Below, in pieces: positions 32,748-43,399 of a stretch of 64,000 nt of DNA. How positions within the stretch are numbered: the first letter of the stretch is position 1; each line of letters begins with the position of its first letter. Location: the NCBI RefSeq assembly GCF_042477335.2, contig NC_091249.1, forward strand, positions 50,762,001 through 50,826,000, given 5' to 3'. The position numbers and the translations under genes are program-made. Origin of the DNA: Ovis canadensis (Eukaryota; Chordata; Mammalia; Artiodactyla; Bovidae). The notes beneath the pieces are model-generated. The model was not told where the DNA came from. It ran no database searches and worked only from the letters and a program-made list of their open reading frames with translations.

Positions 32748-35519
32748 TCACTCGGCCGTGGGCCCGGCCCGCGAGCAGCATCGCGGGCGCCGCACACTCT
32801 GCAGCAGCGCGCGGAAGAGGCCCGGCGGGCGCTTGGCGGCTCCCTCAGGGGGCGCGGTGCGGACAGAGCCGGAGCGGCCGGGGCCCGGGCGCGCAGCGGG
32901 AGGTGGCGGCGCGGGCGCCCCCTGGCGACCGTGCTCCTCGATCTGTCGCTCCAGATGCTTCTGGATGGCCATGCCCAGCACCTCCACCTCCATGGCGGCG
33001 CCGTACACCTCCCACGTCATGCCCTTTTCGTCCCAGCTGACGTCGCGCACCGGCTCGACCGCCTCGGGGGGCGCCGTGGCGGCCGCCAGCGCGGAGCCCG
33101 GCTGCACCCGCACTTCGGGGAAGGCGGGCGGCGCGGCGGCCTGCGGCGTCATGGGCCCAGTGGCCACGGAGCGCGTCTCGGCGGCGCCCAGGGACACTTG
33201 CAGGCCCGCGTCCCGGCGAGAGGGCGGCCCGGGCGCGGGGCTGGGCGCGCGCGGCGCCCCCTGGAAGCTGAAGGCCGGGCCGCCCGCGCCGTCCTGCGGA
33301 GACATGGGGCTCACGGCCACCGATACGCAGGCCTGCGAGCCCGCCTGCGTGCCCGCGTCCTCGCGTGGCGGCGGGGCGCTCGCCTCCCACGACGGCACCT
33401 TGGTGAAGTTGTCGCGAGTCCGCGGCCCGGGCGGCGGCGGCGCGACCGCCTCCAGGCCGGGGCTTCTCTCGGCCCTGGCAGCCGCCGGGTCCTTCCGGAC
33501 GAGGCTGGAGGCCTCGGAGCTGGGCAGTGACGCTGGCTCCACGCGGCCCCCGCCGTCTGCGGGAGAAGGAGCGGAGTCACAGGGTTTGTCATCTACCTGC
33601 CTGGAGGAGGCCTTCTCCAGAGTCAGGCTGTCCCCCTTCCCCGAGGATGGGGGCTCCCCCTTTCTTGGAGGCACAGAGTCAGTCTTGTCCAGGGCTACAG
33701 GCGCCACCTTTCCAGAGGCAATAGAGCCTGCTGATTCTGAGGATCCAGGGTCCGGCTTCTCTGGGGCCAGTGGCTTCTCGTTTGGCGAAGACGTAGCCTC
33801 TACTTTCCCGGCTGAGACGGTGCCCTCCTGCCCAGAGGGTGTGGTTTCCGCTTTGCCCTCGGACTTGGATTCTGCTTTCCCGGAGGCCCTGGGATCCACC
33901 TTCGTGGAGTTCATAGGATTGCCCTTCTCGAGGGGCAGAGCATCCACCTTTCCCTCTGGGACAGCTTCTGCCTTTCCTGAGGATGCCAGGACTGTTTTCC
34001 CTAGGCTCGCGGGGGTCACCTTTCCTGCGGACTCGGAGTCTATGTCTCCGGGGAGAACAGCTTCTGGCTTTCCCTTGATCACAGGGTCCACTTTCCCTGA
34101 GGTGGGGGGTTCAGCCTTCCCCAAGGCTGGGGGACCCACCTTTCCAGGGCCCAGGGGACCTGTCTTTTCCGAGGACAATGTGTCTGCTTTCCCCCTAGTC
34201 ACTGCCTCAGCTCTTTCAGAGGAAGGAGGACCCATGGGACCAGAGGACGCAGAGTCTATCTTTCCTGATGATTCAGGATTTACTTTTCCAGGAGGTGATG
34301 TTTTTGTGTTTCCCACAGAAGTGGCATCCCCCTTTCTGGAGGACACTAGGTCCTCCTTTCTTGAGGACGCGGTTTCTGTCTTTCCCACTGACATCAGTTC
34401 TGCCTGCACGGGAGACAAGGGCTCTGGCTTTCCTGAGGACACAGGATCCACTTTTGCCAAAGAAATCGAACCCACTTTGCCTGAAGACACGGGGTCCATA
34501 TTTTTCAAAGACATGGGCTCCACCTGTCCAGTAGACATGGTTTTTGTCATTCCCACAGACGTGGAGCCTTGCTTTCCTGAGGAGGCAGGGTCCATCTTTC
34601 CTAGGAACTGAGGGTCCTCTTTTGTGGAGGACATAATTTCTGCATTTACCATAGATGCAGGATCTGTCATCCCCAAGTGAGTAGGATCTACCCTTCCTGA
34701 TGGCCCCAGAGCCACTGTTCCAGGCATGATTTTGCCTGGTGACCCTGGAATTAGCATTTCCAAGGACACAGGATCCGCGTTTGCTGAGAGCTCAGGATCT
34801 CTCTTTCCCAAAGCTACAAGATCTGTCTTTTCTGCAAATGCAGGCCCCACCTCTTCTGAGGATACTCGAAGTTCTTTTCCTGAATACCTGGGCTCCTCCT
34901 TTCTTGGGAATACAGGATCCACTTTGCCCAAGGATCCAGGCTCCTCCTTCCTTAGGGACACTGTGTCCATCTTTCTGGAGCACTGAGGATCCACCTTTCC
35001 CAAGGATCCAGGCTCCTCTTTTCCTGGGGTCACAGGATCCTTCCTTCCAGAAGCCACAGAATCCCCTTTCCCTACGATTGCAGGCTCTGTTTTTCCTGTC
35101 AACATAGGATCTGTCTTCCTCAAGGACTCAGCATCTTCCTTTCCTATGGAAATGGAATCTACCTGTTTTGAAGACTTGGAATCCATATTCTCTAAGAACA
35201 TCAGATTTCTGTTCTCTGAGGGTGAAGGATCAGTTTTCTCTGAGGACACAGGCTCTAGCCTCCCAGAGAAGGTGGTTTCTGGTGTTCCTGAGATCAAGGC
35301 TCCTTGTGTCCCTAATGTCTCCTTGGTGGCTGCCTCTTGGGAAGGGATGTGGGTCATGGAGGGGTAGGCCACACTCCTGCCAAGGTCCTCAGAGCAGGAC
35401 GCCCCTTCCCCAGCCCCACTGGGGCTGCTGTGTCTAGAGTCCATGCTTGGGCCTTGGGCGGGGGTGTGCCTTGGGTGTGTAGGGATGGCCTTTTGCTGGG
35501 AGGGGCAGCAGTCCCTCAT
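32748..35519 (-). CDS. GPRIN1: GPRIN1, G protein-regulated inducer of neurite outgrowth 1
   Basis: Neuronal membrane-associated effector. By family knowledge it binds activated G-alpha z/o/i at growth cones and promotes neurite growth. The 923-codon frame lies in one exon. From the ATG at 35519: a Ser/Pro-rich head; a long low-complexity array of degenerate 8-11-residue units built on SGKxDPxSS (about residues 90-640); [54 protein letters not shown]; and the conserved GRIN C-terminus from about 824 ([30 protein letters not shown]). The end [16 protein letters not shown] has a Cys-Cys pair (914-915) next to basic residues, the expected palmitoylation/membrane site. The 3' half is CpG-rich. Homology to human extends 41 codons upstream of this ATG (next entry), so the true start is uncertain. 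Confidence 0.95.
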   Translation of the reverse strand: MRDCCPSQQKAIPTHPRHTPAQGPSMDSRHSSPSGAGEGASCSEDLGRSVAYPSMTHIPSQEAATKETLGTQGALISGTPETTFSGRLEPVSSEKTDPSPSENRNLMFLENMDSKSSKQVDSISIGKEDAESLRKTDPMLTGKTEPAIVGKGDSVASGRKDPVTPGKEEPGSLGKVDPQCSRKMDTVSLRKEEPGSLGKVDPVFPRKEEPRYSGKELRVSSEEVGPAFAEKTDLVALGKRDPELSANADPVSLEMLIPGSPGKIMPGTVALGPSGRVDPTHLGMTDPASMVNAEIMSSTKEDPQFLGKMDPASSGKQGSTSVGMTKTMSTGQVEPMSLKNMDPVSSGKVGSISLAKVDPVSSGKPEPLSPVQAELMSVGKTETASSRKEDLVSSRKGDATSVGNTKTSPPGKVNPESSGKIDSASSGPMGPPSSERAEAVTRGKADTLSSEKTGPLGPGKVGPPALGKAEPPTSGKVDPVIKGKPEAVLPGDIDSESAGKVTPASLGKTVLASSGKAEAVPEGKVDALPLEKGNPMNSTKVDPRASGKAESKSEGKAETTPSGQEGTVSAGKVEATSSPNEKPLAPEKPDPGSSESAGSIASGKVAPVALDKTDSVPPRKGEPPSSGKGDSLTLEKASSRQVDDKPCDSAPSPADGGGRVEPASLPSSEASSLVRKDPAAARAERSPGLEAVAPPPPGPRTRDNFTKVPSWEASAPPPREDAGTQAGSQACVSVAVSPMSPQDGAGGPAFSFQGAPRAPSPAPGPPSRRDAGLQVSLGAAETRSVATGPMTPQAAAPPAFPEVRVQPGSALAAATAPPEAVEPVRDVSWDEKGMTWEVYGAAMEVEVLGMAIQKHLERQIEEHGRQGAPAPPPPAARPGPGRSGSVRTAPPEGAAKRPPGLFRALLQSVRRPRCCSRAGPTAE

Positions 35520-35642
35520 GGCCTGGCTCCCAGCCCCCAGGCTCCCATCCTGTGGGCAGCAGAAGGCTGTGGGCTGGGGTCCTGGGGGGCTGGAGTCCTT
35601 GCGAAGCAGCTGGAGCCAGGCTGGGTCTTCAGCACTGCCCAG
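35520..35642 (-). CDS. GPRIN1: GPRIN1 N-terminal extension, open in frame but without an ATG
   Basis: 41 in-frame codons directly before the ATG read (X)[40 protein letters not shown]. As I recall it, human GPRIN1 begins with a very similar 41-residue stretch. The codon at the human start position is CTG here (35642-35640), and an in-frame TGA lies three codons further upstream (35651-35649). The extension is either translated from CTG or lost. Confidence 0.6.
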
Positions 35643-35658
35643 TTGCCCTCATGACCAT
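35629..35658 (-). promoter_or_regulatory. GPRIN1: Short uORF in the GPRIN1 leader
   Basis: ATG at 35658 has A at -3 and G at +4 (strong context). It opens a 9-codon u[12 protein letters not shown], ending TGA at 35629. The main ATG lies 109 nt further on, a distance that permits reinitiation. Confidence 0.55.
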
Positions 35659-35685
35659 GCTTGTGCCCCAGGCTTCTGTCTGGTT
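35659..35685 (-). other. GPRIN1: GPRIN1 exon 2, 5'UTR start and splice acceptor
   Basis: On the - strand 'tctttctatgtttcag' ends at 35686, giving a strong acceptor. The coding exon therefore starts at 35685, and the first exon lies upstream, most likely in the CpG island at 42.8 kb. Confidence 0.7.
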
Positions 35686-35869
35686 CTGAAACATAGAAAG
35701 AGCAGACTCAGACTCAGAGGAGACCCAATGGGAGGAGCCTCTATCCAGGCCTCTTCCTTCTCACTGTTTCTAACAGTCAGGCCTTCTTACCACATTCTCT
35801 ACCTTTGTCTGATCCCCTCCTGTCCATAGGGTCTGGGCTAATAAATGAACCCAACCATACCATTTCTCT

Positions 35870-36000
35870 GCTTCACTGCTCCCATTGGCCCTCTGGATAA
35901 AGGCCAGGCTTCCTAAAAGGGCAATCAAGGCCCTTCACAACTTGGCCACAATCTAACTTTTCACCCTCCCTTTTTAGCCCACCCCATGCAACATGCTACC
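35870..36000 (+). repeat. L2 LINE fragment
   Basis: Text 'ggataaaggccaggcttcct', 'aaggcccttcacaacttgg' and 'cccaccccatgcaacatgct' follows the L2 3' consensus. Confidence 0.6.
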
Positions 36001-36979
36001 TAGAAGTTATGCTGTTCTCCTTTAGGCCATGGGTCACAAATTCTGATGCTATAGGGGCCAGGTAGGTAATCTAATTGAGGGAAGCAGACTGGGTCCTCAA
36101 ACTAGAGAGCACGTGCCTTGTCTAAAGGGGGGGACCATATTCCATTAGCCAAGTACTGTCCTGGAGAAATGCATCCTGGTAGTATCAGTCAGAAGTGGGA
36201 AATACAGAAGTTTAATGTAAAATATCCCAATTAATTAAAGATTTAAAAACTCTGGTATGTGGGCCAAAGTATGTCTGTGGATCACCAGTTTATGTCTGTG
36301 TAGGCCCTGGGGAGATGGGAATGGTTTACGATTGAGGAAAGGGCACAGTCTGAAATGTGTGTTTTCAAAGGTTGCTTAGGAGGCTGGAGAGGAGGGGTTG
36401 GCCAATCATTTATTCAACCTCTCATGCATCCTGCTCTTCATTCATTTACCCAGCCCTTTCCCTGTGATGGTCTAGATGAGAGACGGTACGGCAAAGGTGG
36501 TGGGGATGAAGAGTTGGCAGTTTTGAGAGGTCCGAGGGAAACTGACAGGAACCAAACTGGATGTAAGAGGTGATCGTGGGGGTGGTCTGCAGGATTCTGG
36601 CTAGGTTGGGGGGCTGCTGGGCAAGACATCTGGGGAAAGGGAGAGTTGCATTTTGGACAAACTAAGTGTGTGGTACCTGGGATACACCCAGGGAGAGGAT
36701 CTCGCAGGCCGCTGGATCAGCATGCAATTCAGTTTTTTCATACACTCAGCAGCCAATGCACGCAGAGCTCTGACTCCCCCAGATCTCTTCCTCCTGACAT
36801 CTCCAAAGCCACACTGTAGTGCTCAGGCCAAGATCCCTTGACTTCTCAAACCCTCCAGCCCAACATTTGAGCAAAACATAATGGATCTACCTTCAAAAAA
36901 ATCCAGAATTTGGCAACTATCCTGAGCCAAACCCACACCATCTCTGCCCGGAATTATTCCTGCTTTACTCTTCACTCTA

Positions 36980-37775
36980 TTTGTTTATTCTCAACACAGC
37001 AGCCAGAGGGATCTTAGTGAAATTCAAGGCAGACCTCCTTTGCCCGGAACCACGTAATGTCCCCATTTCATGCAATGTAAAAATGTTAGTCACTCAGCTG
37101 CGTCCAGCTCTTTGCAACCCCATGGACTGTAGCCTGCCAGGCTCTTCTGTCCATGGAATTCTCCATGCAAGAATACTGGAGTGGGTAGCCATTCTCTTCT
37201 CCAGGGGATCTTCCCAACCCAGGGATTGAATGTGGATCTCCCGAATTACAGGCAGATTCTTTACCATCTGTGCCACCAGGGAAACTCCTCACCATAGCCC
37301 ACAAGTTCCTGCATTTTCTGGCCCTGTCACAGCTCTTGGTCTTGTCTCCTACTGCTCTCCCCTGATTACCCTGCTTCAGCGACCCGTCTGCCCTGTTGGC
37401 CCCTGAACCCAATACCTTGGGGCCTTTGCACTGGCTGTCTCCTCTCTGCCTGAAATGCTTTCGCTCCCAACATCTGCATCTCCCTGAAGCTTTCCCTGAC
37501 ATATCCAGTATAAAGTAGCCTCCTTCCCAACATGGGCTGGTGCTCTCCTCCCCCCTTGCCTTGCTCCATTTTTCTTTCTGGTACCTGTCTTCATCCTCAA
37601 ATTGCATATGCTTGTTTATTGCTCATGATGTGTCTCTACCATGAGAATGTCTGCTCCAGGAGTGTGGGGACTTTGCCATGTTAACTGAGGTAGTCTCAGG
37701 GTTAAGAACAATGACTGGCACATAGTAAGCAAGTGGTTTCCAATACATGTTTGTTAAATAAATGACTGAATGCCC
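36980..37775 (+). repeat. L2 LINE 3' end split by a Bov-tA SINE
   Basis: L2 text before the SINE ('acacagcagccagagggatc', 37000) resumes after it ('catagcccacaagttcctgc', 37295). It continues through 'tgcctgaaatgctttcgct' to 'tgactggcacatagtaagc' and 'tgtttgttaaataaatgac' near 37770. The SINE is nested at 37082-37290. Confidence 0.8.
37082..37290 (-). repeat. Bov-tA SINE (antisense) nested in L2
   Basis: 'gttagtcactcagctgcgtc' to 'ccatctgtgccaccaggga', complete antisense copy. Confidence 0.92.
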
Positions 37776-38319
37776 TTTCTGTGACGTTGGTCCCAACATG
37801 CCACTCTTGGCTCAAAGCCCTCCTTGCTCTTTTAGGGGAAATAAATTGGTTGCAATCTTTTTGGAAGGACATTTATCAATATCAGACTAATGGTGCATGA
37901 GAACATGGCTGGTAATGAGAAGAAAACCAGGAAGTGTGTTTGTAAAATGTGGGACAAACATATGGGAAACCCTCCACCCCCCACAGCTGTTAGAATGGGT
38001 GGAGTGATGAGGAAAGATGCTCAAGGTAAGTTAAGGAAAAAAACCAGGGGACAGCATGGCTAGTGGGTTTCTGTGAGTGTAGGCAAGGAAAAGGATAGAT
38101 ACACATCTGTAGGTTTATTTATAAAGAGAAAATTTCTGGAAGGAAACCCATGAAACTTTCAGCAGTGATTGCCTTTGGGAAGTGAGACCAGAGAATCTGC
38201 AGGTAGAAGAAACCGTTTTATTAATGCTGCTTTGCAATGCTTGAATTTTGATTATGTGTGCACGTATTATTTTTTAAAGAAAACAGGGAAAAAGAAACTT
38301 TTAATGACTTCTTGTTATC

Positions 38320-38660
38320 TTTAGGGTCAAGTCCAACTCTTTAATGTGCTTCTAAGCCCCTGTGTATTGACTCACTTGGTGGGCTTTATCTTTCATTATG
38401 CACTCCATCCCCCACAGCATGTGTACACACACACACACTCAAAAATGCTTTGGGTTCAACCAGGGGTTCACATTCTCTCCCATCTTGGCCCTACAACTTT
38501 CCTGCTTGGGTTTTATTAAACCTTCAGTTCTCAGTTTAAATGCCGCCTCCTCCAATGACCTTCTTTGCCTACCACCTTCCTTGAGGTTCCTGTGGCCTCT
38601 TGTTCTACTCCTAACCAGACTCTTGTCATTCTGCCTATAGCCCTTTACACCTCTGGATCC
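38320..38660 (+). repeat. L2 LINE fragment
   Basis: 'agggtcaagtccaactcttt', 'ttctcagtttaaatgccgc' and 'ctccaatgaccttctttgcc' match L2 3' text. A short (AC)n sits at about 38425. Confidence 0.6.
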
Positions 38661-38971
38661 CCACCTGGCCCTCAGGTGCCTGGATGGGGATTCAGCTGCT
38701 ATTTTTCACCACTGGGTCCCCCAAGCTTTGGGCTTATGGGACTTGGGGGGTGAGGATTTCACCAAAATAGGGGGATGGGAGGAGAAGCAGTCTTGCAGAG
38801 GATGGTGGGGGACTGGGTTTTGGGAAGTTTAAGTGGGGTGTCTGCGGGTCTTATAGGGGAGATATCCAGGAGGCTTCTGGGATATAGTTTTGAAACACAG
38901 GAGAGGTCTGCTGGAATTCTTTGGATCTGGTTTTCATCAGCATAAAAACAGCAGGTGTATGGGGAGCTTGG

Positions 38972-39195
38972 GGCTTCCCAGGTGGCTCAGTGGTAAAGAA
39001 TCCGCCTGCCAATGCAGGAGAAGTGGTTCGATCCCTGGGTTGGATCCCAGGGAAGATCCCCTGGAGAAGGAAATGGCAAGCCACTCCAGAATTCTTACCT
39101 GGGAAATCCCATTGTCAGAGGAGCCTGTGGGCTATAGTCTATGGGGTTCCAAAAGAGTCGAAAATGACTTAGCGACTAAACAACAACAACAAAAT
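38972..39195 (+). repeat. Bov-tA SINE (sense)
   Basis: 'ggggcttcccaggtggctca' head, 'cccctggagaaggaaatggc' body, tail ending in (caa)n at about 39180-39193. Confidence 0.92.
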
Positions 39196-40369
39196 AGGGA
39201 GCTTGGGCTGGAACTGGAAGGAGTTGCCAAGGGCTATAGGAGGTATGCTCTGAGTCCTCATCAACCTTCTTTTCACCCCTGGTAACCCAGCCCCGGGGTC
39301 CTCTCACACCGGCCCCTCTAACAGGCTCCCTCCCCCAGGTGAGGCATGGGCCAGAAGTCAGGACAGCTCCCCAACTTACCAGCTTCCTGATTTTATACCA
39401 GCTCTGTGACCTTAGGCAAGTGCCTTCTCCCCGCTGGGGACCCTGACAAACCTACCCCCTGCTCCCCCAGGGCTGCAGGGAGAATTAAAGAAGATGAAGG
39501 GTGTGCACGCTCCTGCTACTTCAGGGCTGGCTGTGTACATGCAAGGCCTGTTTTTATCTACTCAGTCTGTCAGAGCCCAGCTGTGCTCCCAGGAGGGGGC
39601 AGGGGAGGGAGGGCCAGCAACACAGGTACAAACTGGCAAAACCTCGCCCTTGGACATGCCTGATCAACTTGGAGTGCTGAAAAAAAATTTTTTTTAAGTT
39701 ATTGATCAACATCTAAAAATTAGAAGAGTTCATGTGAAAATCAGATTTCTAGCTCCTCTTGGAAAACTAAGATTTGGCAGTCTGCGTGTGCTTCCTTCAT
39801 AGCAGCAGTGAGCAGTGGCTGCCTCCTTAGATGGATCCAATCAGCCACCATTTCTACCCCTCCCAGTGGTGTCCTGGGCACTGAGGTTGACTGCCTGCTG
39901 CCATTGATCACTGATTTGCACCATCATTTTTCTTATAGCAGCCCCTCATGGGTGTTATTCACCTGGTCTGTAGCCACCTGAGTTCTGGCTCTTGACCTAG
40001 ATGCCAAGAAGGCGGGAGGTGGCCCTGCACACATGAAGTTCTTACAAGGCTTATTACGTGCAAATCCTGCACACTTTCTGGGCAGATGCTCTGGTCTTGT
40101 TTTCCAGAGAAGGACACTGAGGTTCGAAGAGGCGGGCATGGCCAAGCTGGCAACATGCCCCTCCTGAAAGTTCCACAAGAGGCTACCTTCTTAGTTGTCA
40201 GTCCACAATTCTCTGATGTGGAATAAGGTCCAAGTTGGGACAAAGAGCCTGGCCACATAGTTAGAAAGATGTGGGGGTCAAGTCCCAGCCTAGTCGTTGA
40301 CTTGTTACATGACTTTGGGTGAGTTTTTCCATACTGAACCTCAGTTTCCCAATCTTTCAAATGGGGGAG

Positions 40370-40595
40370 ATGCATGCATGCTAAGTTGCTTCAGTCGTGT
40401 TTGACTCTTTGCAATCCTATGGACTGTAGACTGCCAGGCTCCTCTATCAGAGGAATTCTCCAGGCAAGAATGCTGGAGTGGGTTGCCATGCCCTTTTCCA
40501 GAGGATCTTCCTGACCCAGTAATTGAATCCACGTCTCTTACATCTCCTGCATTAGCAAGTGGGTTCTTTACCACTAGCATCACCTGGGAAGCCAC
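40370..40595 (-). repeat. Bov-tA SINE (antisense)
   Basis: 'gcatgctaagttgcttcagt' to 'ctagcatcacctgggaagcc', complete antisense copy. Confidence 0.92.
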
Positions 40596-40889
40596 AAAGG
40601 GGAGAGGATGTAGTTATACTAGTAGAACTGGCTGAGGCCTGGGTTTACGATCTGCCAGGATACTATTCCTAGAGGCTCTACCGCTTGCAGTTCTGCTAGG
40701 CTTTACCCAGCTCTCAAGAAAGCCTTGGTATTCTCAAGTCATTTCTCCAAAAGGCAACCCACGCCTGGGGTCTCATATTCTCGCCTCCCATCTCCCACTG
40801 GACTCAGCTCCATCACTCTCCCACTGTGTGCTCAGCCCTGGGCCCAGCATTCTCAGGCTTGTTTTTGCATCTGGACTCCACAACAGTCT

Positions 40890-41030
40890 CAGGAGGGGGG
40901 CATTATCATCCCATTTCACAGATGAGGATGCTGAAGTTAGAGGCAGAAAAGACTTGACCAAGGGCACACAGCTGGGAGAGGATGGGGCTGTGATTCAAAG
41001 CCTGTTTTGTCTGAATCCAAACCCTGGTTC
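40890..41030 (-). repeat. MIR SINE (antisense)
   Basis: 'ttatcatcccatttcacaga', 'ttgaccaagggcacacagct' and 'gattcaaagcctgttttgtc' read as reverse MIR. Confidence 0.65.
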
Positions 41031-42339
41031 TTCCTACTCACATCAGCCAAGATCTTGGACATTGATGCGTGGCTCTTAAAACCCCTTTATGCTCTTCAGG
41101 GTCATGCCAAGGGTCCTCCCAGTCCCCTGGATCTAACAGGCAACAGCACAAGGAGGTGTCTAGGAGAGGAAGCAAGAGTGTCTTCTGTGTGAGAACCCAC
41201 TTGTGGGCACACCCTTTGGGCAGATGATCCTGCACACTTCTGCCTCCTGATGGAGGTAAAAGGTTGAAATGACCCCCAGTTGTGTGGGCTGGCTCACCCA
41301 GCGTGCAGCGGAGCACGTAGATGGCTTGTCGACATCTGCGCCAGCTTAGGCCAGCCTGGGGAGCCAGAGTCTGGCTCCTGCGTTTTGCTCAAGAACTTGG
41401 TGTGCACATGTGCAGTCTGTATGTGCAGAATGCCCTACGTGTCTGTGTCTCCTGGTGGCCATTTGGACCCTGTGGGTATGCACATTCATGGCCACCTGGC
41501 CTCAGAGCCTCATTCATGGGAGAGCTGGCCAGTATGTGCACAAGCGTTGTTGTGCCCTGCTCCCAGGCAGAGAAGTCCCTGTGAATGCTCACTCAAGCCC
41601 AGAGACCTGGCCAGCCTGTTACTTCCCCTTTAGGATTTCTTCCCGAATTGGAGCCAGGACTGCCAGGCACCTGCAATCACCTCTCCCCATGGTGATAAGA
41701 TTGACAAAGGCTTGTGGTACTTCAGCAGGTGTGTGTGTGTGACAGTCTAGGTGTGCTGTACCTCACCCTCTCATCCCCTTGTCCTCTACAACCGTCAGAG
41801 CAGTAAAGCATCCTGTCTGGGGCTGGATGGGAGAAGGAGTCTAGCAAAGGGTGATATCCAGTCTTCCTTCCAGAAATAGCCTTCAGGGCAGCTGTCCATA
41901 CACTCACAGGAGGGCAAGAGTGGACATGCAGGAGTTGAGGGGTGGAGAGCAAGCTGAAAGTGTGTGATGGAGTGCATGACACACCTACTCCAGGGTCTGG
42001 GGGTACATGAGGGACACCATGATGTGCAGGTGTGAACAGGCGCAAGCAGGCCAGAGCAGGGTGGCTGCGAGTGCATTGTGATGGGGACTATTGCTGAGTT
42101 GAGTGTGTGCTATGATAGGCGATGGCTGATGTGAGTGCGTAGCAATGCCTGGATGTGTACGCAAAGATGTACTGGGTGGGTGCACAGGTGGCCATGTGTA
42201 TGAGTCTGATGGAATGATCAAGGACCATAGTGTGTGTAAACCTGTGGCCTCGAGTGGTGAGCGTGTGACAGTATATGTGGTGGACCCCCAGAGTGTGTGC
42301 CACACCGAGCGTGCGACAGCGAGTGTGCTTGATGGTGCC

Positions 42340-43110
42340 AATAGAGCTACTCGATCGCCGAGCTCGCTCCATGGGGAAAATGAATCAACGCGGGCGGACC
42401 CTTTCCCCGCGGTGGCGGGAAGCGCCCCCTCCCGCACCACGGTGCCAAACAAAGCGGCAGCAGAGGCGAGGCCAGGCTCGGGGCCGGGGTCTTACACACA
42501 GGGCGGGATGGCCCGCAGGGCCCCTCGGGTGCTCGGCCAGGACTGCGGACCCGCCCCCGCCCCGCCCCAGAGAGGAACCTGGAAATGGACACCCGCCGCC
42601 CCAGTAGCGCGCGTACCTTCACCCAGGCGCACGCCAGACACAAGCTGCGCGCTGTGCCCAAACCCCGCCACCCAGGCGGTTCGAGGACCCTGGACAGCGG
42701 CTCTGGGGCTGCTGCGAGCGGCAGAAGGGGGTCGACACCGCCCGTTTGTAGCGAGCAGCAGATGCAGGAGCAGCGCTTACCGGGCTCTGTCGCCGTTCCG
42801 TCTCCTCGGCGCGCTGCGCTCTGGCTCCCGCCACCGCCACCGCCGCTGCCCGAGCTGCCTCGGCTGCCTCCGGCCGGGCTGGCGGGCGGACCCGCGGACT
42901 CGGCGCAGCCGTCCCCCGCGCCAGCTCCGCGCTCCCACCCCGCGCCCCGCCCCGGGCATGCGCGCTAGCTGACTGGCGGCCTCAGAACCCGAGAGGGGGC
43001 GGTGCCGCCAGGGAAGCAGGGGCCCAAAGGAGGGAGAGGCGCCCCTCGCCCGCAGCCCCTCACTGCGACCGCTAGGCTCCTGGGTTCCCCGCCCTCCTCG
43101 ACCCGGTTAG
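42340..43110. promoter_or_regulatory. GPRIN1: CpG island, inferred GPRIN1 promoter
   Basis: Dense CpG, several GC boxes (for example cccgccccgccc on the + strand near 42555) and no TATA box. It contains two candidate - strand 5' splice donors, which fits a CpG-type promoter with its first exon reading leftward. Confidence 0.7.
42781..42960 (-). other. GPRIN1: Candidate GPRIN1 non-coding exon 1
   Basis: On the - strand the donor CCCG followed by GTAAGC starts at 42780, so an exon would end at 42781. A second donor, GAAG followed by GTACGC, ends an exon at 42617 and could serve a longer or alternative first exon. The 5' limit is not visible; 42960 is a guess from the island's extent. Confidence 0.5.
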
Positions 43111-43179
43111 CGTTTCACAGACTGGATACCGAGGGGCGGAGAGGCTGCCTATTTGCTGCGCGCCTGTTGAGGGCGGGGC

Positions 43180-43310
43180 ACGCTGTCACTCAGATCTCAC
43201 TCAATCCAGCCCCGCGAACGCCCTCTGCTTGTTTCACCGAGGAGAAAACTGGGGCCCAGAGAGGGGAGGCCACTTGTCCAAGGATACTCGGCCTCTGAAT
43301 AGAGACCCAG
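43180..43310 (-). repeat. MIR-like SINE (antisense)
   Basis: 'tgtttcaccgaggagaaaac', 'cccagagaggggaggccact' and 'tagagacccaggtctg' follow reverse MIR order. Confidence 0.5.
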
Positions 43311-43399
43311 GTCTGCGCCATGTCCGAGCTCCCCCTGCACGGAATTTCCCGCCTCCTCCTTGGCCGCACTTCCGGCCTTCTCCCACACCCCCACTTCGC

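Larger units (their letters stand above)
35686..42780 (-). other. GPRIN1: GPRIN1 5'UTR intron
   Basis: About 7.1 kb between the exon 2 acceptor and the candidate exon 1 donor. It holds L2, Bov-tA and MIR copies (listed). The rest, including 36000-36970, 37780-38310, 39200-40200 and 41050-42300, is unclassified or low-level TG/CA-rich sequence. No coding exon was recognised. Confidence 0.6.

Noticed and set aside
32647-34611. 654-codon + strand open frame opposite GPRIN1
   Set aside because: It mirrors the in-register repeats of a well-conserved - strand gene, has no recognisable domain and no promoter or splice context of its own.
42145-42972. 275-codon + strand open frame in the CpG island
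   Set aside because: CpG-rich sequence lacks stop codons by composition; the product is Arg/Pro/Ala-rich with no homology, and the island fits the GPRIN1 promoter.
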